NCBI GenBank assembly: GCA_022496805.1
Contig: CM040100.1
Location: 21,171,009-21,235,008, forward strand
DNA from: Pohlia nutans
Taxonomy: Eukaryota; Streptophyta; Bryopsida; Bryales; Mniaceae
DNA length: 64,000 nucleotides
Direction: 5' to 3'
The notes under the pieces were generated by a model. It was not told the origin of the DNA, ran no database searches, and saw nothing but the letters and a program-made list of their open reading frames with translations. Shown one piece after another: positions 33,601 through 46,600 of this stretch; the stretch's first letter is position 1, and the number at the start of each line of letters is the position of its first letter. A program made the position numbers and the translations under genes.

Positions 33601-36600
33601 CCAATAATTTTAACCTGTGCACAGATTTTGCACGAATTTCGTGCTAATTCTGCATGGATTCCGCATTTCATCAGATAATGAAAAGAGTGAATGCAGAATC
33701 CATGCAGAATCTGTGCAAAAAATGTACGCACCCATGAACATTCGGACTTCACACAGAAATCATTAAAATCTGTGGGGTCCTAAATTCCTAATGATTACAG
33801 TATTTTTTGAGTCTTTCCTTAAGTCACACGACTGCCTTCTTAGTTGGAGCTTGCTGTCATGGCAGTGCTTTATCTTGGGAAGGAGGTGGGTTGAGGCTTG
33901 CACTTGCAGTGGACTCCTACATATACTTAGCAAACATTCGACCAGAATACAAGTGGGCTTTCTTCGGGACCAGCACATGTATGTACAGTTTTAAGAAGAG
34001 AGACCATGCCGACCACTCCGTCATGTTCTGGGATATTGGCACTGGTGAAAGGTAATCCACTTCCTTATAAGTTCGATTCTTTTATTCAATCTATGCCTAT
34101 TCTCAGTCAGCTGTAGTCGCATCAAACATTACCAATATATAACATTCTATAGGTATGCTTCTATATTAACGCAATAGCTTTTCTCTAGTGTGAGAGATCA
34201 TAGTTTCTCGTTTAAGGGTTACAAAGTAGATCAATGTAGATGCCCAGGACAATCTGCCTCGAGTTACATATAGTAGGATTAAACGCATTAAGCGGAAGTC
34301 AGTCCTCACCTCGAGAGAAATCGTTATTTTAGAGTGTTATGTGTAATCATCCAACGTAACTTTGCTACTTGATAATTCCAGGTACTGCAAGTGTGTCAAC
34401 CATTTGATCGCAGTGTGTGCAGCTGGCGAGTATTGTATTCTTGCCACACTGGTACATTAGTCGCACCAAATAGTTGCAGTAATCCCAAAGAGTTCACTCT
34501 TCTTGACTGATTCCTCAGAGCATCTCACGTTTGATTGACATCTTCAATTGTACAGGGTGAGGAGCCAGATCAGTATGTATTGATCCTTTGCAACGCTATC
34601 GGTAGTCCGGTTGACTCGAAGTATGTCAGAACACAGCCACTTCATGTGGCCATGAATTCTGTAAGCATTTTCTTATCTGCATTCTTTTGTTTCTCTTTTT
34701 TGTTCTTGGGTTTTGCACTGGTAGAGAAAGATGCGCGTCAATATTGGGGTGGAGGGTGGAGATGGCGAGCAGGGGTTGATGATGTTCAATAGTTCATTGA
34801 AAATTATGAATACATGCATGAGATTGTCCTCTGACCACCACTTTAGACTTATGTGTTTGTAGCCTCAGAGTTTCATTTTTACATGTGGAAGTACTGCCCC
34901 AAATCGGCTTCCTCAAGTACAGGGGCAACAGACAAAGTACCAGACACGAATGGGGTCGCATCGCAAGAAAGCACCTTTCACATTGATGAAGACTTTTTCC
35001 ATAAAGCTGGAAAGGTATAAGTTCATCTATACCACAACTTGCACTATGACTTTCTAGAAATTTATAAAATTTCACTGAATAATTTTGCGACTTTTTACAG
35101 TCTGGGAGCTCACAACAATAAAACGTTTCTCGTGGATCAGATTGATTGACGTACACTTACAGAGCTGACTTTAGAATATTAACGAACTAAGACTTATGTA
35201 TGTAGGGCATGCGAACTGAGGGTTCTGCAAAGGCTACCACGGACAAAATTTGTTGCATATGTTGCTCTGACAAATTCCTAATGGTGGGTCGTGAATCTGG
35301 AGTTTTGCACTGTTACGACGTTCTTGGGCTGCGGCAAGAGGGAAAGGAACACCTTCACTGTAGACCGCACGGTAAATTTCTTGGAATTCATATTTGAAAC
35401 TACAGATGGTTGCTCAGGGCGTGTTCCTGGAAGAAATCCATGTAAATACTTAGTAATTGAGGTCTAGGTCAAAGTCTGCAAAGTGTGTATGAGAAGAATT
35501 AATCATGACGATGGTAGAGAGTTGCACCCAAAAATGTGTTTTAGTTGCGTGGAAGATTGAGATTCATTGGAAATTCCAGTGATGACGTTAGTTGGAACTG
35601 GTTTTTCTCAATCCTTAGCAACCATAGAATCTTCTTGTTGTTTCATTTTGTCCTCCAAGGCCATTCCATATCGTCTTCGTCAAAGTCGTCCTTTTTATGT
35701 GGTAACTTAGCCTTTCAAGTCCTCGAAGGCCATTGTGTGAAGTAACCTAGCCTTTCATGTCTTTTCAAGTCCTTTCAATTTCATGGCCTTTGATGATGTC
35801 GTCACTGGTTGTGCGCAGAGAAGCGGAGCACTAGTTAATTTACTGTATACATTACAGATATGTTTGCAATCAATTTGTATGCTCTGGCTGAGAATTATCA
35901 TTAGTGGTAAGTACTGAACTTTTCACTGCCTGTGTGCAGCTATAGAACTGAATTGTGACTCCACGCGCCTGTCGGTTATCGACATGAGCGGGATGCTTTA
36001 TTTCTATGAAGTTCAGAAACAGCCTCATGAAGTGAAAGAGGTATGCACACGTTCATTACTTATGCACACTCAGGGACTGGAAAGATCACAAAGAAGCGCT
36101 AACGTTTTGCATTATCTTACTATATATAGCACCATCATATGCACGATCGCAGAAACAAGGTGCTACTGTGAGACACATCAAAAAGGTTTCGAATTTTGAG
36201 CGAAAAGATGTGTGGAATATCAAATGGGCAGATGACAACCCGGATCTACTTGCAGTCATGGAGAAAGCTCGTATGTACATTCTGCGAGGTACTGAACCCG
36301 AGGAGCCGGTTGCTTGTACTGCTTACCTGTGCAGCTTCCACGATCTTCAGGTTCATATACCCAAACCATATGTAATGTCATATTTGTTAAATTGGTGCAT
36401 TTCAAAGTGCTCCCGGGGAGTTCACTGTTGAAAAATTAGAAACCTATGTGAGTTAAAATATAGGGTCCATTTTATTCATTAGGAGGTAAAATTCCACCTA
36501 ATTATGTAATCTAGGATGCTTTAAATTCAAGTAAGGAATAATTTGAGAATCTATCTTAAATATTTTAGAATATTTTAGAATATACTTCGAATATTCCAAT

Positions 36601-39600
36601 TATGTGATATACCCCATTTAATTACCCTGTTAACGCACGTGTCTACATTAATTCCAATAGAGTGACCTCCCTGAGAAAGTGCTAGAACGTTTCAGGTGGA
36701 TGTCCCAAATATAGGCCTAGTTTAGATACAAGGTTTTGGGCTACGATCCAACACATTGCCAAATTCACTCAAATTCGCCAATTGAACCCCTAAAGGACCA
36801 AGGATTTATAGTTTTAAAATGACAAATTCAATTGATCATATTGAGAAAAAGATAATCTACATTGGACCAAATTTCATATTACTACATTCAACGATTAACA
36901 TTGTACGTGTTGGGTCAAAAAACAAATAAATTTGAACAAAAAAGAGTCCATATAGGGCTTACTCAAAATTGCCAAAATAAAACATTAGACCTGATTCGGG
37001 CTTCTTGGTCCTTTAGGGGTTAATGAACATCATCATGTATGTCCCTTGTTCACGAACTTGGAAATTGGCATGAGGTGGTTGAAAATCAATCTTTTTAGGA
37101 TTGGTATTGACTGGCATGTCACCTGAATTGGCCAACGCAGATAATATGATTTTATGCTTGCTTGTATTTAAGTCACTGACGCACAGTATTCAAATGTTGC
37201 GTTCATTTGATATGATCTGATTGATTTTCCCTCCTCATCGCAGATACAAGCCATCCACCTTGATGACGTGATGCATCAACCAGAGGATCCTGGCAGTGCG
37301 CATGTATTCAACCATGAAACAAAGTCACTACGGGATACACAACAGATGCTGTCCGCTGTGGATATTCAGGATGCTTATTCTTACGTCGAGGAGCACTCTC
37401 ATCCTCGGCTTTGGATCTCTCTGGCTAACCATGCCCTTGAGACACTGGACCTTTCTTATGCTGAAAAGGTTGCTGCTACAACATATTATTGATTTTTATG
37501 AGTTTTGTCTCACCTTAACTGCACTATGTTCAGAGGATCCCAGATTAATTTTTAATTCAATTTTGTGGAGAAAACCCTGCTAATCGTTAGTGCACTCAAT
37601 GGGGCTCTGTTTTTAACAGATTTTCCGAATCAGTCTAAATAATCAGCCGATTGAACATTTCAAACTTTTATTTAGAAGATTTGGGACGTTAAAGCCTGGA
37701 ACATCATTCTGACATCTTGGCAAGTTTTCTTTTCTCCAGGCGTTTGTGAAATGCCAGAATTACTACGGTGTTCGCTTTGTCAAAGGCCTTCACGCCTTGA
37801 AGAATAAATCAACGCAAAAAGCAGAGGTATGCCATGTCTTCGCTGCTTCAGTTGCTTTTGTAGTCGGGCTTGTAGTGAGATTCCAAACAATTGATGTGAT
37901 CTTAACTTTCTCTTTAATTTACCTATTTTGTGTCGCAGTTTTTTCGATATAATGTAGCACAAAATTCTACCCTCAATTTGATGCTTTTCTATCAACAACC
38001 ATTTGTTCGGTGTGCGCCTGACAGAGCGCCAAAGTTGGACACATGTGAATGATGTTGACAGATTTGTCTGTACTTCAAGAGGGACAAAGAAGCGGAGCAA
38101 ATCTATTACAGCATGGATAGGAAAGACCTTGTTATTGACATGCGCATGAAGCTAGGCGACTGGATCATGTAAAACATCCATCCCTGTTTTCCTTGCCTGT
38201 CAACATGGTCATCTCATGCTGGACATGAACATGGCTCACATATTGGAAATCTGCTTTTCCCCCAACTTGGGACTAGTTTGTAAGACTATCAAAACTTCAA
38301 AGAACGATATTGAGTAATCTTCTTTTTGGTGCATTGGATACAGTTTTTATGTTTGGTTATTTATTTCTCATGTATACAGTCGGTTTTGAAAAAGAAGTTG
38401 ATTTTTCCTTGATGAGTTAACCTTGGATGCACAAACATGTATAGGCTGGAGAAGTTGCTGGAAGGAGAAGGTGGCAGTGACTCTCTGCTGGAGCTTACGT
38501 GGAACAACATTGGAGACTACCATGCAGACCGGCAAAATTGGGACAAAGCAGCTGTCTACTACAACAAAGCCCACAACTGTGAGAAACTGGCTGAATGCTT
38601 GTATGCACTGGGCGACTGGAATGCTCTTGGAGCCTTGCTGGAGTCTCTTCCTCACGGTTCCCCTCTGTATCTCTCCTTGGCCAAGAAATTTGCTAACGTG
38701 GGCATCTGCAAGCACGCTGTAAGCATCATATTTTGAGTGGCTCATATGGGGACTTTTCTTTTGTTTGGTTTATTTATTTTTTGACCAACACATGCAATGT
38801 TCTTCATTGATTCTGGTGATACAAAATTTAGCCCTGTCTGCATTATATTTTCCACAATATGGTCATTTTAAAACCATTTGTCACTGTTTGCAAAAACTAG
38901 TTAGATGTAACTTTCTGGATCAATATAACCAATTGGTTGAATCTTCAATACAGGTTACATCCTTCGTGGAAGGGGGGAACATAAAAGCCGCAATCGATAC
39001 TTGCATGGATCTCAACCACTGGGACAAAGGCGTGGACTTGGCCGTGAAACACGACCAATCGAAGTACGTGGAGAGTAGTATGGTCAAGCACACCACGCAT
39101 TTACTGGAGTCTGGAAATCCTTTGCATGCTGTCCAAATCCATATGAAGGGAGGCCAACAGTTGGAAGCTGCCAAAATATTGGTTCAACTAGCACGCCAAA
39201 TGGCCACTATCAAGGTGCACATGACCTCAGATTCCAATCTCACGTACTTCAAAATAATCCTTTTTGGTACACACATTACATAGCATACTAGAGCAACTGG
39301 AGCAAACACCCTTTTCAAATGGGACCACAATCTAGTTATGATTAGAAACTAAGTTCACATGGCAATTACAAGAAAATCCCACAATTTATGGGATACAAGT
39401 GGCATTCATACATCACTTAGAAGAGTGAATATTCTCCTTGAAATCCATTTTGAAAAGGGTGCTCACTTCTTGTGCTCTATTATGCTATGTACTCTCTCAT
39501 GATACTGCCTTTGGTGGACAAATGGGGTTCTAAATGCACACAACTTGACATGTGGGAAGTTCTCCACTCACAACATGGAAAACTTTCAGGATATGCAGGG

Positions 39601-41327
39601 AATGTGCAATTCTAGAGTGTCATTAGAGAGGGTTAAGCGTATTTCTTTATGTACACTGTAAAAGTAGAACATGTTACTCTGCTTTATTTCTGGGAAACGA
39701 GGGTTTTTCTATGATGTGTTTTGAACAAGAAGAAGATGATTATCTTGCCAGGCAAGTCCAATGGTGGTGAAGAAATTGTACGTGCTAGCTGCGTTGCAAG
39801 CAGATGCTGGTCGTGCTTCTTTTGACACCAAACAGGTGAAGATTCACTGTTTTATTATCAGCAACTTCCTGCTTTTTCATCCTGGTTTCATTTCATGAAC
39901 TTTCTGCTTTTCTGATCTTTCTTAAGCAGTTAAACTGACCTTTGCAAATCATGTTTGTAACACAATGGAACTGAAGATAATCATGTTTTATCATTCCATA
40001 TTTCTTTTGCAGCATGATGCATCTTCATCTTTGAATAGCTTTTTTGAGAATGCGTGGCATGGAGCAGAGGCATATCATTTTTGGCTGTTAGCTCATCGAG
40101 AATTATATGCCAGTCACTTTGACCAAGCCATGAAGGTCTTTATTGGATGTTGTTGTATTCAATCCATCAGTTGAATGTTATCTATGTATGCTTAGAATGT
40201 AAAGATAGATAGAAACTCCAGCCTCTTTAAAGGCCGGCATGAATAAAGTGTCTGTTCGTAATGTAATGTTAATGACCCAACGCTGTTGTACTTACTCTTA
40301 GAGAAGATGCATAGAACTAATTGTTTCACATCCCAATGTGCTTATTGCAATAGGTTTCATGGTGGCTACGAAATTATGAAGACATTTTAGATATTGTTGA
40401 TATATATTCTTTGATTGCTCTTACATCCTTTTTAAATAAGGTAGGCTTACGAACTTTGATTTGATATGCAAGTGTGTTGTTAAGAGTTTTATGGTATCAT
40501 ATCTTAGTTAAAATTATAACATGCTTCATAAATATTTATGAAGCATAAGTATACTCATTCAAATTTATCTTTCGAGTTTAATACTTCAATATTTGTATGT
40601 TAATAAATGGCAAATGAAACTTAACTTTGTCATAAATGTCCTTGTATTTCACAGCATTATTTGTATTGTAGTAAAGCTATTTCAAAGTTGGAATCTCTTT
40701 CACATATTCAACCGAAACAACAAAAAATGTATTCACAATTGGCACTTTCAATATTCACACGCTATAGTCCAATTAATCCTTGCAAGACAATTATTCGATG
40801 TTGTAAAAGTTGCAATACTCCTATAAAAGTAATTTACTTTCAAATATACTTTAAAACTTAGAATCATAAAATATTCAAAAAGGATTGTAAATGCATTTTA
40901 TAGCACCAAGTTAATATTATGTCTTAATCTCTAGAATGTTGCATATAACTTGTCATTTAAAACATTATTTTCATGTTATGAAGTCAATTTATTTTAATAT
41001 GATTATATAAATGAAATTTCATCGCTACTTTCTTGTTCATTTCATTAACTTTGTAGGTGAATAACAAGTATTTGTTATTTAGAACACACCTGAACTCTAA
41101 CTCAACATGTAACATGTGATTTATAGGATTTCCAAGTCAAATGTTCATCATCAACATGCAAATCAACATTTGCTATTTGTATGGCTACAGGAAATCTTAT
41201 TGTCGATGAACCCATACTACAATGTAGTATGTGTAAACACTATTTAATTATTTCAAGATTACAACAACATAAGTTTTGTCCGTTGTGTCATAGTCCTATA
41301 GAATATGTAAACATATCAACATTATAA
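30620..41327 (+). CDS. IFT121 (WDR35): Intraflagellar transport protein 121 (IFT-A subunit)
   Basis: Complete gene, 22 exons, 1180 aa, all phases agreeing: 30620-30736, 31061-31255, 32198-32419, 32967-33149, 33256-33464, 33866-34051, 34382-34451, 34556-34660, 34847-35014, 35206-35371, 35940-36040, 36153-36350, 37244-37468, 37740-37826, 38062-38168, 38445-38718, 38954-39214, 39752-39835, 40013-40135, 40354-40440, 40655-40828, 41127-41327. IFT121 is a core IFT-A subunit carrying cargo along cilia by retrograde transport. Signature segments: [13 protein letters not shown] start, [88 protein letters not shown]. About residues 1-640 are WD40 propellers, then TPR-like helices, then a C-terminal zinc-binding motif ([15 protein letters not shown]). 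Length matches human WDR35. Intron 1 uses a GC donor (AAG|GCATGT). Confidence 0.95.
30836..30982. mobile_element. Half of a foldback element in IFT121 intron 1
   Basis: Contains GTGAATGCAGAATCCGTGCG, AAAAAATGTACGCACCCATG and TGGGGTCCTAAATTCTTGAT, matching the right arms of 33531-33792 and 46034-46318. The left arm is mostly missing. Confidence 0.7.
31717..32050. mobile_element. 334-bp inverted-repeat element in IFT121 intron 2
   Basis: Tips GCCAAGTTCCATG (31717) and CATGGAACTTGGC (to 32050) are exact inverted repeats. Inside, AACATGAACAAATTTGATTG occurs twice in direct order and GAAGTTGCCATGAAG pairs with CTTCATGACAACTTC. Superfamily unknown. Confidence 0.6.
32562..32804. mobile_element. 243-bp piggyBac-type MITE in IFT121 intron 3
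   Basis: Perfect 12-bp tips CCCCTAAGCGTC and GACGCTTAGGGG, with intact TTAA at 32558-32561 and 32805-32808. It is the best-preserved small TTAA element of the window and the complete version of the copy at 30295-30537. Confidence 0.9.
33531..33792. mobile_element. Foldback element in IFT121 intron 5
   Basis: Left end CATCAAGAATTTAGGACCCC and right end GGGGTCCTAAATTCCTAATG begin long complementary arms (TTTCATGGGTGTGTACC against GTACGCACCCATGAA) that nearly meet at a TCAGATAATGAAAAG centre. Same family as 46034-46318. Confidence 0.8.
36411..36674. mobile_element. MITE with GGGGAGTTCACT-type ends, copy 3, in IFT121 intron 12
   Basis: Ends CCCGGGGAGTTCACTG and AGTGACCTCCCTG. It lies in the opposite orientation to the copies at 22235, 28753 and 54641, sharing most with the 22235 copy (TAGGAGGTAAAATT against AATTTTACCTCCCA). 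Confidence 0.65.
36787..37019. mobile_element. 233-bp TTAA-type MITE in IFT121 intron 12
   Basis: CCCCTAAAGGACCAAG at the left and CTTGGTCCTTTAGGGG at the right, a 16-bp perfect inverted repeat. TTAA at 37020-37023 is intact; the left flank has mutated to TGAA. Family shared with 2519, 43189, 45175 and a fragment at 61886-62056. Confidence 0.85.
39278..39491. mobile_element. MITE with ACATAGCATA ends in IFT121 intron 17
   Basis: About 40-bp imperfect TIRs (ACATAGCATACTAGAGCA...ACACCCTTTTC and its inverse). Related to 10125-10299. Size about 214 bp. Confidence 0.7.
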
Positions 41328-42861
41328 AGAATTAAAGGATTTTCAATGATTTAATAAAATTGATTTAATTTCAATTAACATTAGCGGAAAATTTTATATT
41401 ACATAAAATTTCTCAACTCGAGTAATAAAATATAAGGTCCATTCTAAAAATTCATTATACTCATATTTTTAAATGTATGGATTCTATGGTAACTCATCCT
41501 ATGTAGGTGATTTTTTATTTATTTTAGGGAAACTCATCCTATCCAAAAGGCCTCAAGATCAAAATTGGTTGTTGAAATTTGACTCTACTTTTTGTCACAT
41601 TACTTTCTTTACATAGTAAATTTTTCCTTTATAAAATGAATAATTAACTATGGCACTACTTTTCTACCTTTGCATTACTAGCGACTACCAAATTTTAATA
41701 TTTGTGATTTGATTTCTTTTTTCTTTTTTTTCATATTAAATTAAAAATTTACATTGATATTTTATACATATTTTACATTTTACATTTTAAATTCCTTGTC
41801 CCATTTCATGTTTTGTCTATTTTCCCATTTACTCCATTCCTTAAAAGGTTTCCAATGGCGTGTCCAATGGTAAAAGAACACCATGTTCATATTTTTATTT
41901 TATTTTATTTTTCATCCTTTTATTTTTTATTTTTAGTTTTTGAATTTTATGATTCTCAATTTTGATAGTTTTTTATTTTTATATCTAATATTATTTTTGT
42001 ATTCATTTTCTTATTTTGTTTCTTTTTTCACTTGTTCTTTTATGATAGATCATAGTTCTTTATATTTTTTATATGGATTGATATCTAATATTAATTCACT
42101 TGATGTTTTTTCAAGCAATCTGAGACATTGTTCTTTTGGATTTGCACTCTCTTTATCTTCATTGAAACATTCTAATCATCTATCTTAAAAGAAACAAAAT
42201 AGAATGATAATAAAGTGAATGTGTAGAATGTGAGTGTGGCAAAGTTTAAACCAAAACCATGTTTGTTCTTTATGCTTATGACTACACCTTTGGCCATGTA
42301 GTAGCCATGCGACATGTAATTGTCACACCTTTGACCGCGCAACATGTAAGTGAGATTATGTATTTTCTGTCACACCTTTAACTATGCAACACATAAGTAA
42401 AACCACACATATGTCTATTCAACACCCATACAGATTTGCATTTGGCTATGCAACAAATTAATGAAATCATACCATGTATTATATTGTTCTATAGTCTACA
42501 AGATGTTACATTCTATCTCATCTTATCATCTTGATGTGTTTGTATCAATTATGTATCCAAAGTACATTTATGAAAAGAAGAATAGAAGAGAGAGTGTCAT
42601 GAGGGAGCATTGGAAATGGTGGTGGAAAAAGGATAATAGAAAATCCAGATGGTGGTAGTGGACAAAGAAAATAGTGGAGCATTGTTGGAATTGGTAGAAG
42701 AAGAGTCAAAAGCATAAATATTTCTGCAATTTTTCATCTTTCTAACAGGTGGACCAATGAAACCAACATTGTACTAATTTCATCTAGATTTTAGATGAAG
42801 GTGATGAAAATGGTTGAAACTTTGCTTTCAGATATGATTTTTCATATGATTGCAGTCTTCA

Positions 42862-42980
42862 CACTAGTAGAAAAGGTGCACATGTTGAGACAGTGTTGCC
42901 CAGTTTTAGGCAAGTGCTGCCCATTTGCCTCGACATCTGCCCCGACACATGCCCCGACACAGGCACCTTTTCTACCAGTG
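42862..42980. mobile_element. 119-bp CACTA-type micro-element
   Basis: Tips CACTAGTAGAAAAGGTGC and GCACCTTTTCTACCAGTG match at 17 of 18 positions as inverted repeats and carry the CACTA hallmark. The inside has TGCCCCGACA repeated. Target duplication is not clear (TCA/CCA). Confidence 0.75.
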
Positions 42981-43188
42981 CCAACATCCAACAATGTAGG
43001 GATCATAACTTCTTTGATCCTATTTTGGGATGTTGAAGACCATACCCACCTTCATCAACTCCATCAATTGACCGACCTTAAATTCCTTCAGGTTGCTAAA
43101 CTGGTCACTAATTTATGATATCTAGGAACAAAATCATATGCACATTTGCACAATCACTCTACAAGTGCAATGGAAATCAACATGTTAA

Positions 43189-43383
43189 CCCCTCGAGGAC
43201 CAAGGATCCATGATTTTAAAATGACAAATTCTATTGATCATATTGTGAAAAATCAATAATTCAGATGGGAACAACTTTTATATCCCAGAAAAATAACAAA
43301 TAAATTTAAACAAAAAGAAGTCCACGTAGCACCTCCTCAAAACTGTAAAAAAAAACATGAAGTCCAATTTGGGCTTCTTGGGC
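43189..43383. mobile_element. TTAA-type MITE, 3' side of the methyltransferase gene
   Basis: TTAA at 43185-43188, then CCCCTCGAGGACCAAGGATC; it ends GGGCTTCTTGGGC before TTAA at 43384-43387. Body as in 36787-37019. Confidence 0.65.
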
Positions 43384-43628
43384 TTAAGACTACAAGCAGA
43401 TCAAAACTACAAAGAAAGAATCCATGTAAGAAAAAGTTGTATACACATCACAACAGTCCTACAAACCATTGTGCATTGACATAACCCTCTCTTGTTGCTT
43501 TCATTGCCACATAGCCTAGGACTCTCAAAGAGCCCTAGATCTCCAAGATTTGATGGTCTTGATTTAGTCTGGAGGAGAGGATTATGTCCAATAACCATCT
43601 TGAGCCTCCCGGCCCGAGACCGGGTTAT

Positions 43629-46600
43629 CTAGTTTGCGGCCCTTTTTGCCGAGATCATGATGAATCTACCCCGTCGGAATTGAGTATAATCTACAAGCCC
43701 ACAGATTCCACAGAGCTCTCCCAGATCTGCCTCTTCCCAATACCGAACAGGACTTGAACTGAATGCCCTTTTGATAGCCTGTCCACAAAAAATAGGGTTT
43801 GCATTAACCCCAGTGCTTTCACTAAAATAAATAAATAGAAAGTCCACTTTGAAGATCATATATCCAATTACAAAACATGTTTTTCGGTTGTTCAAACATT
43901 TAGGGTATATTTTGTTATCTTCCTAAATGATTCATTTTGACTCCTAGTGATATAGAAGCAACCATTTTTCATTTTTTTTTGCACATACGACGCAGCGAAG
44001 GACAGATTGACATATTACTCCAAGGGCGACACCCACATTGACTGATAATCAATTATAGGCTCCCATCAACCACAAGTGGAAAGATGATCAAAGGCCATGG
44101 CCACCACGGAGAGTCAAATTGGCGACCTCGTGGGTCCCAACCATAAGTCCCATAACTTGGGGTAGTTTCCGGTCATTTTGGACTAGAAACAACCATTGTG
44201 GAAGTTAACATTAAACGTCCTCAATTAGAGATAGACTTTGATTCACCAATTGTGGGTACAATATCCTCCTACTGCATTGTAAATTAATGATGACCAAGAA
44301 CAAGGTTTTCAATGGAATTAGATCGGTAAAAGAACTTTTAGATAGCATTATAAGAGAATATTTTCCATATTTAGATGGCATTATAACGAGAATCTTTTCT
44401 ATAACTCAAAGGTCTTTTTATAGTCACAGTGATTGTATGAAGGCCTCTCCATATTACATAGAGAGGCCTCCCTGTGATCATTGTGACCATAGAGAGGCCT
44501 CCCTGTGAACGATGTAAAGTATTCTATTTACAAGGTTGTCTAAAAGTTCTTGAATCCACCTAATTTTAGTGAATGCGGCATAACATCACTATAATTCCCC
44601 GACCATACTAAGGGCCGCTTCACACTATGGCCAAAGGTCGAGAGGCCGTCGGTTTCCACCAATCAAATTGCAAGAAACCATGGTTTCGGCCTCTTGACCC
44701 TTCACACTAGAGGCCAAAGTCCAAAGGCCGTGGACCTTCAAAATGCTTACATGGCAACACTTTTTGACCAAGGTGACGGCCTCTCGAGAGGAAGTTTGGG
44801 TCCTACATTTTGCAAGACCCGTCACTATGGTCGAGAGGCCGTCGATTTCTTTTCATAAAAAATGAAACTATATTTTATTGGCTATTTTCAGTAGATTTCT
44901 TTGGACTCTCAACAAAGTTTGGACTCTCAATCCCACGGCCTCTCGACTTGGACGGCCATAGTGTGAAGCGGCCCTAATTCATCAAACAGTGAGAAAGTTG
45001 ATAATCTGACGCACCTTGCGAATGTTTTTGTTTCCAAAGTCAATAATAGGAAGAGGGTCCAGGACGGTAGTGCCCACAAAGATGCCACCTGGCTTCAAGA
45101 CGCGACATATTTCTGCCATCTGTACATCAACATCAGTTGCTTTGTAAGCCATTTTCTCCTCTGTTTCCAATTAACCCCGAAAGGACCAAGGAGCCCAAAT
45201 TGGACCTCATGTTTTATTACAGTTTTGAGTATGTCCTAAGTGGACTTCTTTTTGTTTAAATTTATTTCTTCTTTAACCAACACATTCAGTGTTCTTAAAC
45301 CAATTCTACTGATATGAAATTTTGTCGCATCTGAATTATCTTTTTTGTAGTATGATAGATTGAATGTGTCATTATAAAACCATGAATCCTTGGTGGAGGG
45401 GTTAACCACTATTATAGAACAAGGCCCATGGAGTTTTCATACCCCAGCAGCTGGAGACGGCCAGCAATGGAGAGCTGCTCCCGCATGCACTGCATCAATG
45501 GACCCACTGGCAAATGGCAGCCTAGCAATATCCGCTCTCACCAAGGCTATGTTCCTGCCATACCCTCCAGAGGGTTAATTTTTCACCAAGAAAATTTGAA
45601 ATTGGAAAAAGGAGCATAACAATCTTGCAAGACCTCTTACATCTTGAGTTCAAGAATTTTGGAGAAGGAAGCTCTAGACATCAATCACTTCAAGAGCTTC
45701 TTGTACTAGATAGAGTACTCCATGGGCTCTGCTACGGATGCATGTTATTTCCCAGTCACAAAGCGACGAGGTGTTAGCATACATCTGCTACACGACGTGG
45801 CGAGCCCATGGAGTACTCTATCTAGCATAGCCTACGACACATGTCACACATTAGTAAAGTCTTATTTTGAGGTGTACACTATGGAGAGTTGAGAATAGAC
45901 AGAGATGAGGAGTTCTCTACAAAGATTTGGAATATATTTCAAAGATTGTGTGCATAAGAAAATACATTATGGGTTGTAACTGTACTGCTTAAGAACCAAT
46001 CTAAATCTGCCACAACTGGTCATGATTTCCTACATCAGGAATTTAGGACCTCACTGATTTTAAACGATTTCCGTGCGACATCCAATATTTCATGGGTTCG
46101 TACATTTTTTGCACGGATTCTGCAAGGATTTCGCGCTAATTTCGCATGGATTCTGCACTTTGTTAGATAACAAAAAGAGTGAATGTAGAAGCCGTGCGGA
46201 TTCAGTGCAAAATTAGCGCAAAATCTGTGTGAAATCCATGCAAAAAATGTACGAACCCATGAAATATCAGATGTCGGGCGGAAATCGTTTAAAATCAGTG
46301 AGGTTCTAAATTCCTGATTTCCTAGAGTAGGCTATGACACGAGTAAGCAAGCAAGCATGTTGCACACCATTCTCAGCCATATTCATTGAATCCAAATCGT
46401 ATCCTTTCTTTTAAACAATAAGATGAGTGCACTCATAGAAGAACTCATGAAGGGATTTTCTGTGACAATGAAATCACTCACGATGTTGCTAAGGACGCAT
46501 CTTTCGTGATGAACTGATTCGTCTCACGGAGCATATTCTCGGAGAAGTCAGATGCAATGACAGAGGCGTAGACTCCACTTTGCGCAAAACGCCTCGTGAA

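Larger units (their letters stand above)
41328..43628. other. Convergent spacer between IFT121 and the methyltransferase gene
   Basis: AT-rich and low in complexity; 42270-42450 has degenerate direct repeats around ACCTTTGGCCATG / ACCTTTGACCGCGCAACATG. It also holds the CACTA-like MITE (42862-42980) and the TTAA-type MITE (43189-43383). No gene seen. Confidence 0.5.

Noticed and set aside
44000..44160. Possible tRNA gene or SINE on the minus strand (GGTTGGGACCCACGAGGTCG)
   Set aside because: No cloverleaf could be drawn, and neither the acceptor stem nor the anticodon arm fits.
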